Origin: an uncultured Clostridia bacterium
GTDB lineage: Bacteria > Bacillota > Clostridia > HGM11514
NCBI GenBank assembly: GCA_934464705.1
Contig: CAKSKB010000038.1
Span: 1 to 5,144 of the forward strand
DNA length: 5,144 nt
Direction: 5' to 3'
Shown piece after piece: positions 5,034 to 5,144 of the stretch. Below the pieces are notes generated by a model. The model ran no database searches and was not told where the DNA came from. It saw nothing but the letters and a program-made list of their open reading frames with translations. Numbering within the stretch: position 1 is the stretch's first letter; the number at the start of each line of letters is the position of its first letter. The position numbers and the translations under genes were made by a program.

Positions 5034-5144
5034 TTATTTGTCCAAAAGGCGTTTTACGATACTTGCTGCCTGTGCACGGGTTGCGTTGGCTTCAGGTGCG
5101 AATGTACCGTCGCCCATGCCCGAGATTAAGCCGACAGATGAAGC
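5034..5144 (-). CDS. C-terminal end of an S-layer homology (SLH) domain surface protein (partial, 5' end outside window)
   Basis: The minus strand is open from the right edge of the window to TAA (plus-strand 5034-5036) and gives 36 residues. They fit the second half of an SLH module: GLISGMGDGTFAPEANATRA matches the family pattern of G-(L/I)-(I/V)-x-G-x-x-D-G-T-F-x-P-x-x-x-x-T-R-A, and QAASIVKRLL is the usual final helix. SLH modules, normally in threes, anchor proteins to pyruvylated secondary cell-wall polymers in Gram-positive and related bacteria. The end of this protein is therefore a wall anchor, but the secreted functional part lies outside the window and could be a polysaccharide-degrading enzyme, an S-layer protein or something else. 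A terminator at 4975-5008 follows, so it is not in one operon with the AraC gene. Confidence 0.88.
   Translation of the reverse strand, partial: ASSVGLISGMGDGTFAPEANATRAQAASIVKRLLDK

Overview
The window looks like an accessory carbohydrate-use region of a Gram-positive, low-to-moderate GC bacterium of the Clostridia type. The evidence is AraC-type regulators, strong purine-rich Shine-Dalgarno sequences, sigma-A-like promoters, intrinsic terminators, and the end of an S-layer homology (SLH) surface protein. This is inference from style; no marker gene is present that would fix the genus.

Layout, left to right. (1) 1-123, plus strand: the last 40 codons of a protein ending in a low-complexity Asp/Glu/Lys/Thr tail. 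(2) 138-166: a strong palindromic terminator. (3) 187-621, minus: a shortened AraC-family regulator with its N-terminal cupin half joined directly to its last helix-turn-helix. (4) 622-762: a compact divergent promoter region with two promoters whose -10 boxes overlap. (5) 763-1512, plus: an ORF that reads as a fusion of half a five-bladed beta-propeller glycosidase with the C-terminal ~100 residues of an unrelated (alpha/alpha)6 glycoside hydrolase. (6) 1522-1554: a second copy of the palindromic terminator, sharing 36 identical bases with the first. (7) 1558-3954, minus: an intact GH2 beta-mannosidase. (8) 3978-4913, minus: a full-length AraC-family regulator, 23 nt upstream of the beta-mannosidase and very probably co-transcribed with it. 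(9) 4975-5008: a terminator. (10) 5034-5144, minus: the last 36 residues of an SLH-domain protein.

The intact unit is the regulator/beta-mannosidase pair. A sugar-sensing AraC protein probably controls a cytoplasmic enzyme that removes terminal beta-mannose from imported oligosaccharides. No transporter or kinase is visible. The divergent pair at 187-1512 once looks to have been a similar regulator/glycosidase module. Each of its genes now appears to lack a large internal piece, yet each reading frame is open and has a good ribosome binding site. The pair is bracketed by the duplicated terminator sequence. I see no defence system, CRISPR array, transposase, tRNA or rRNA here. The most unusual content is the pair of in-frame shortened genes, their symmetric shared promoter and the duplicated palindrome.
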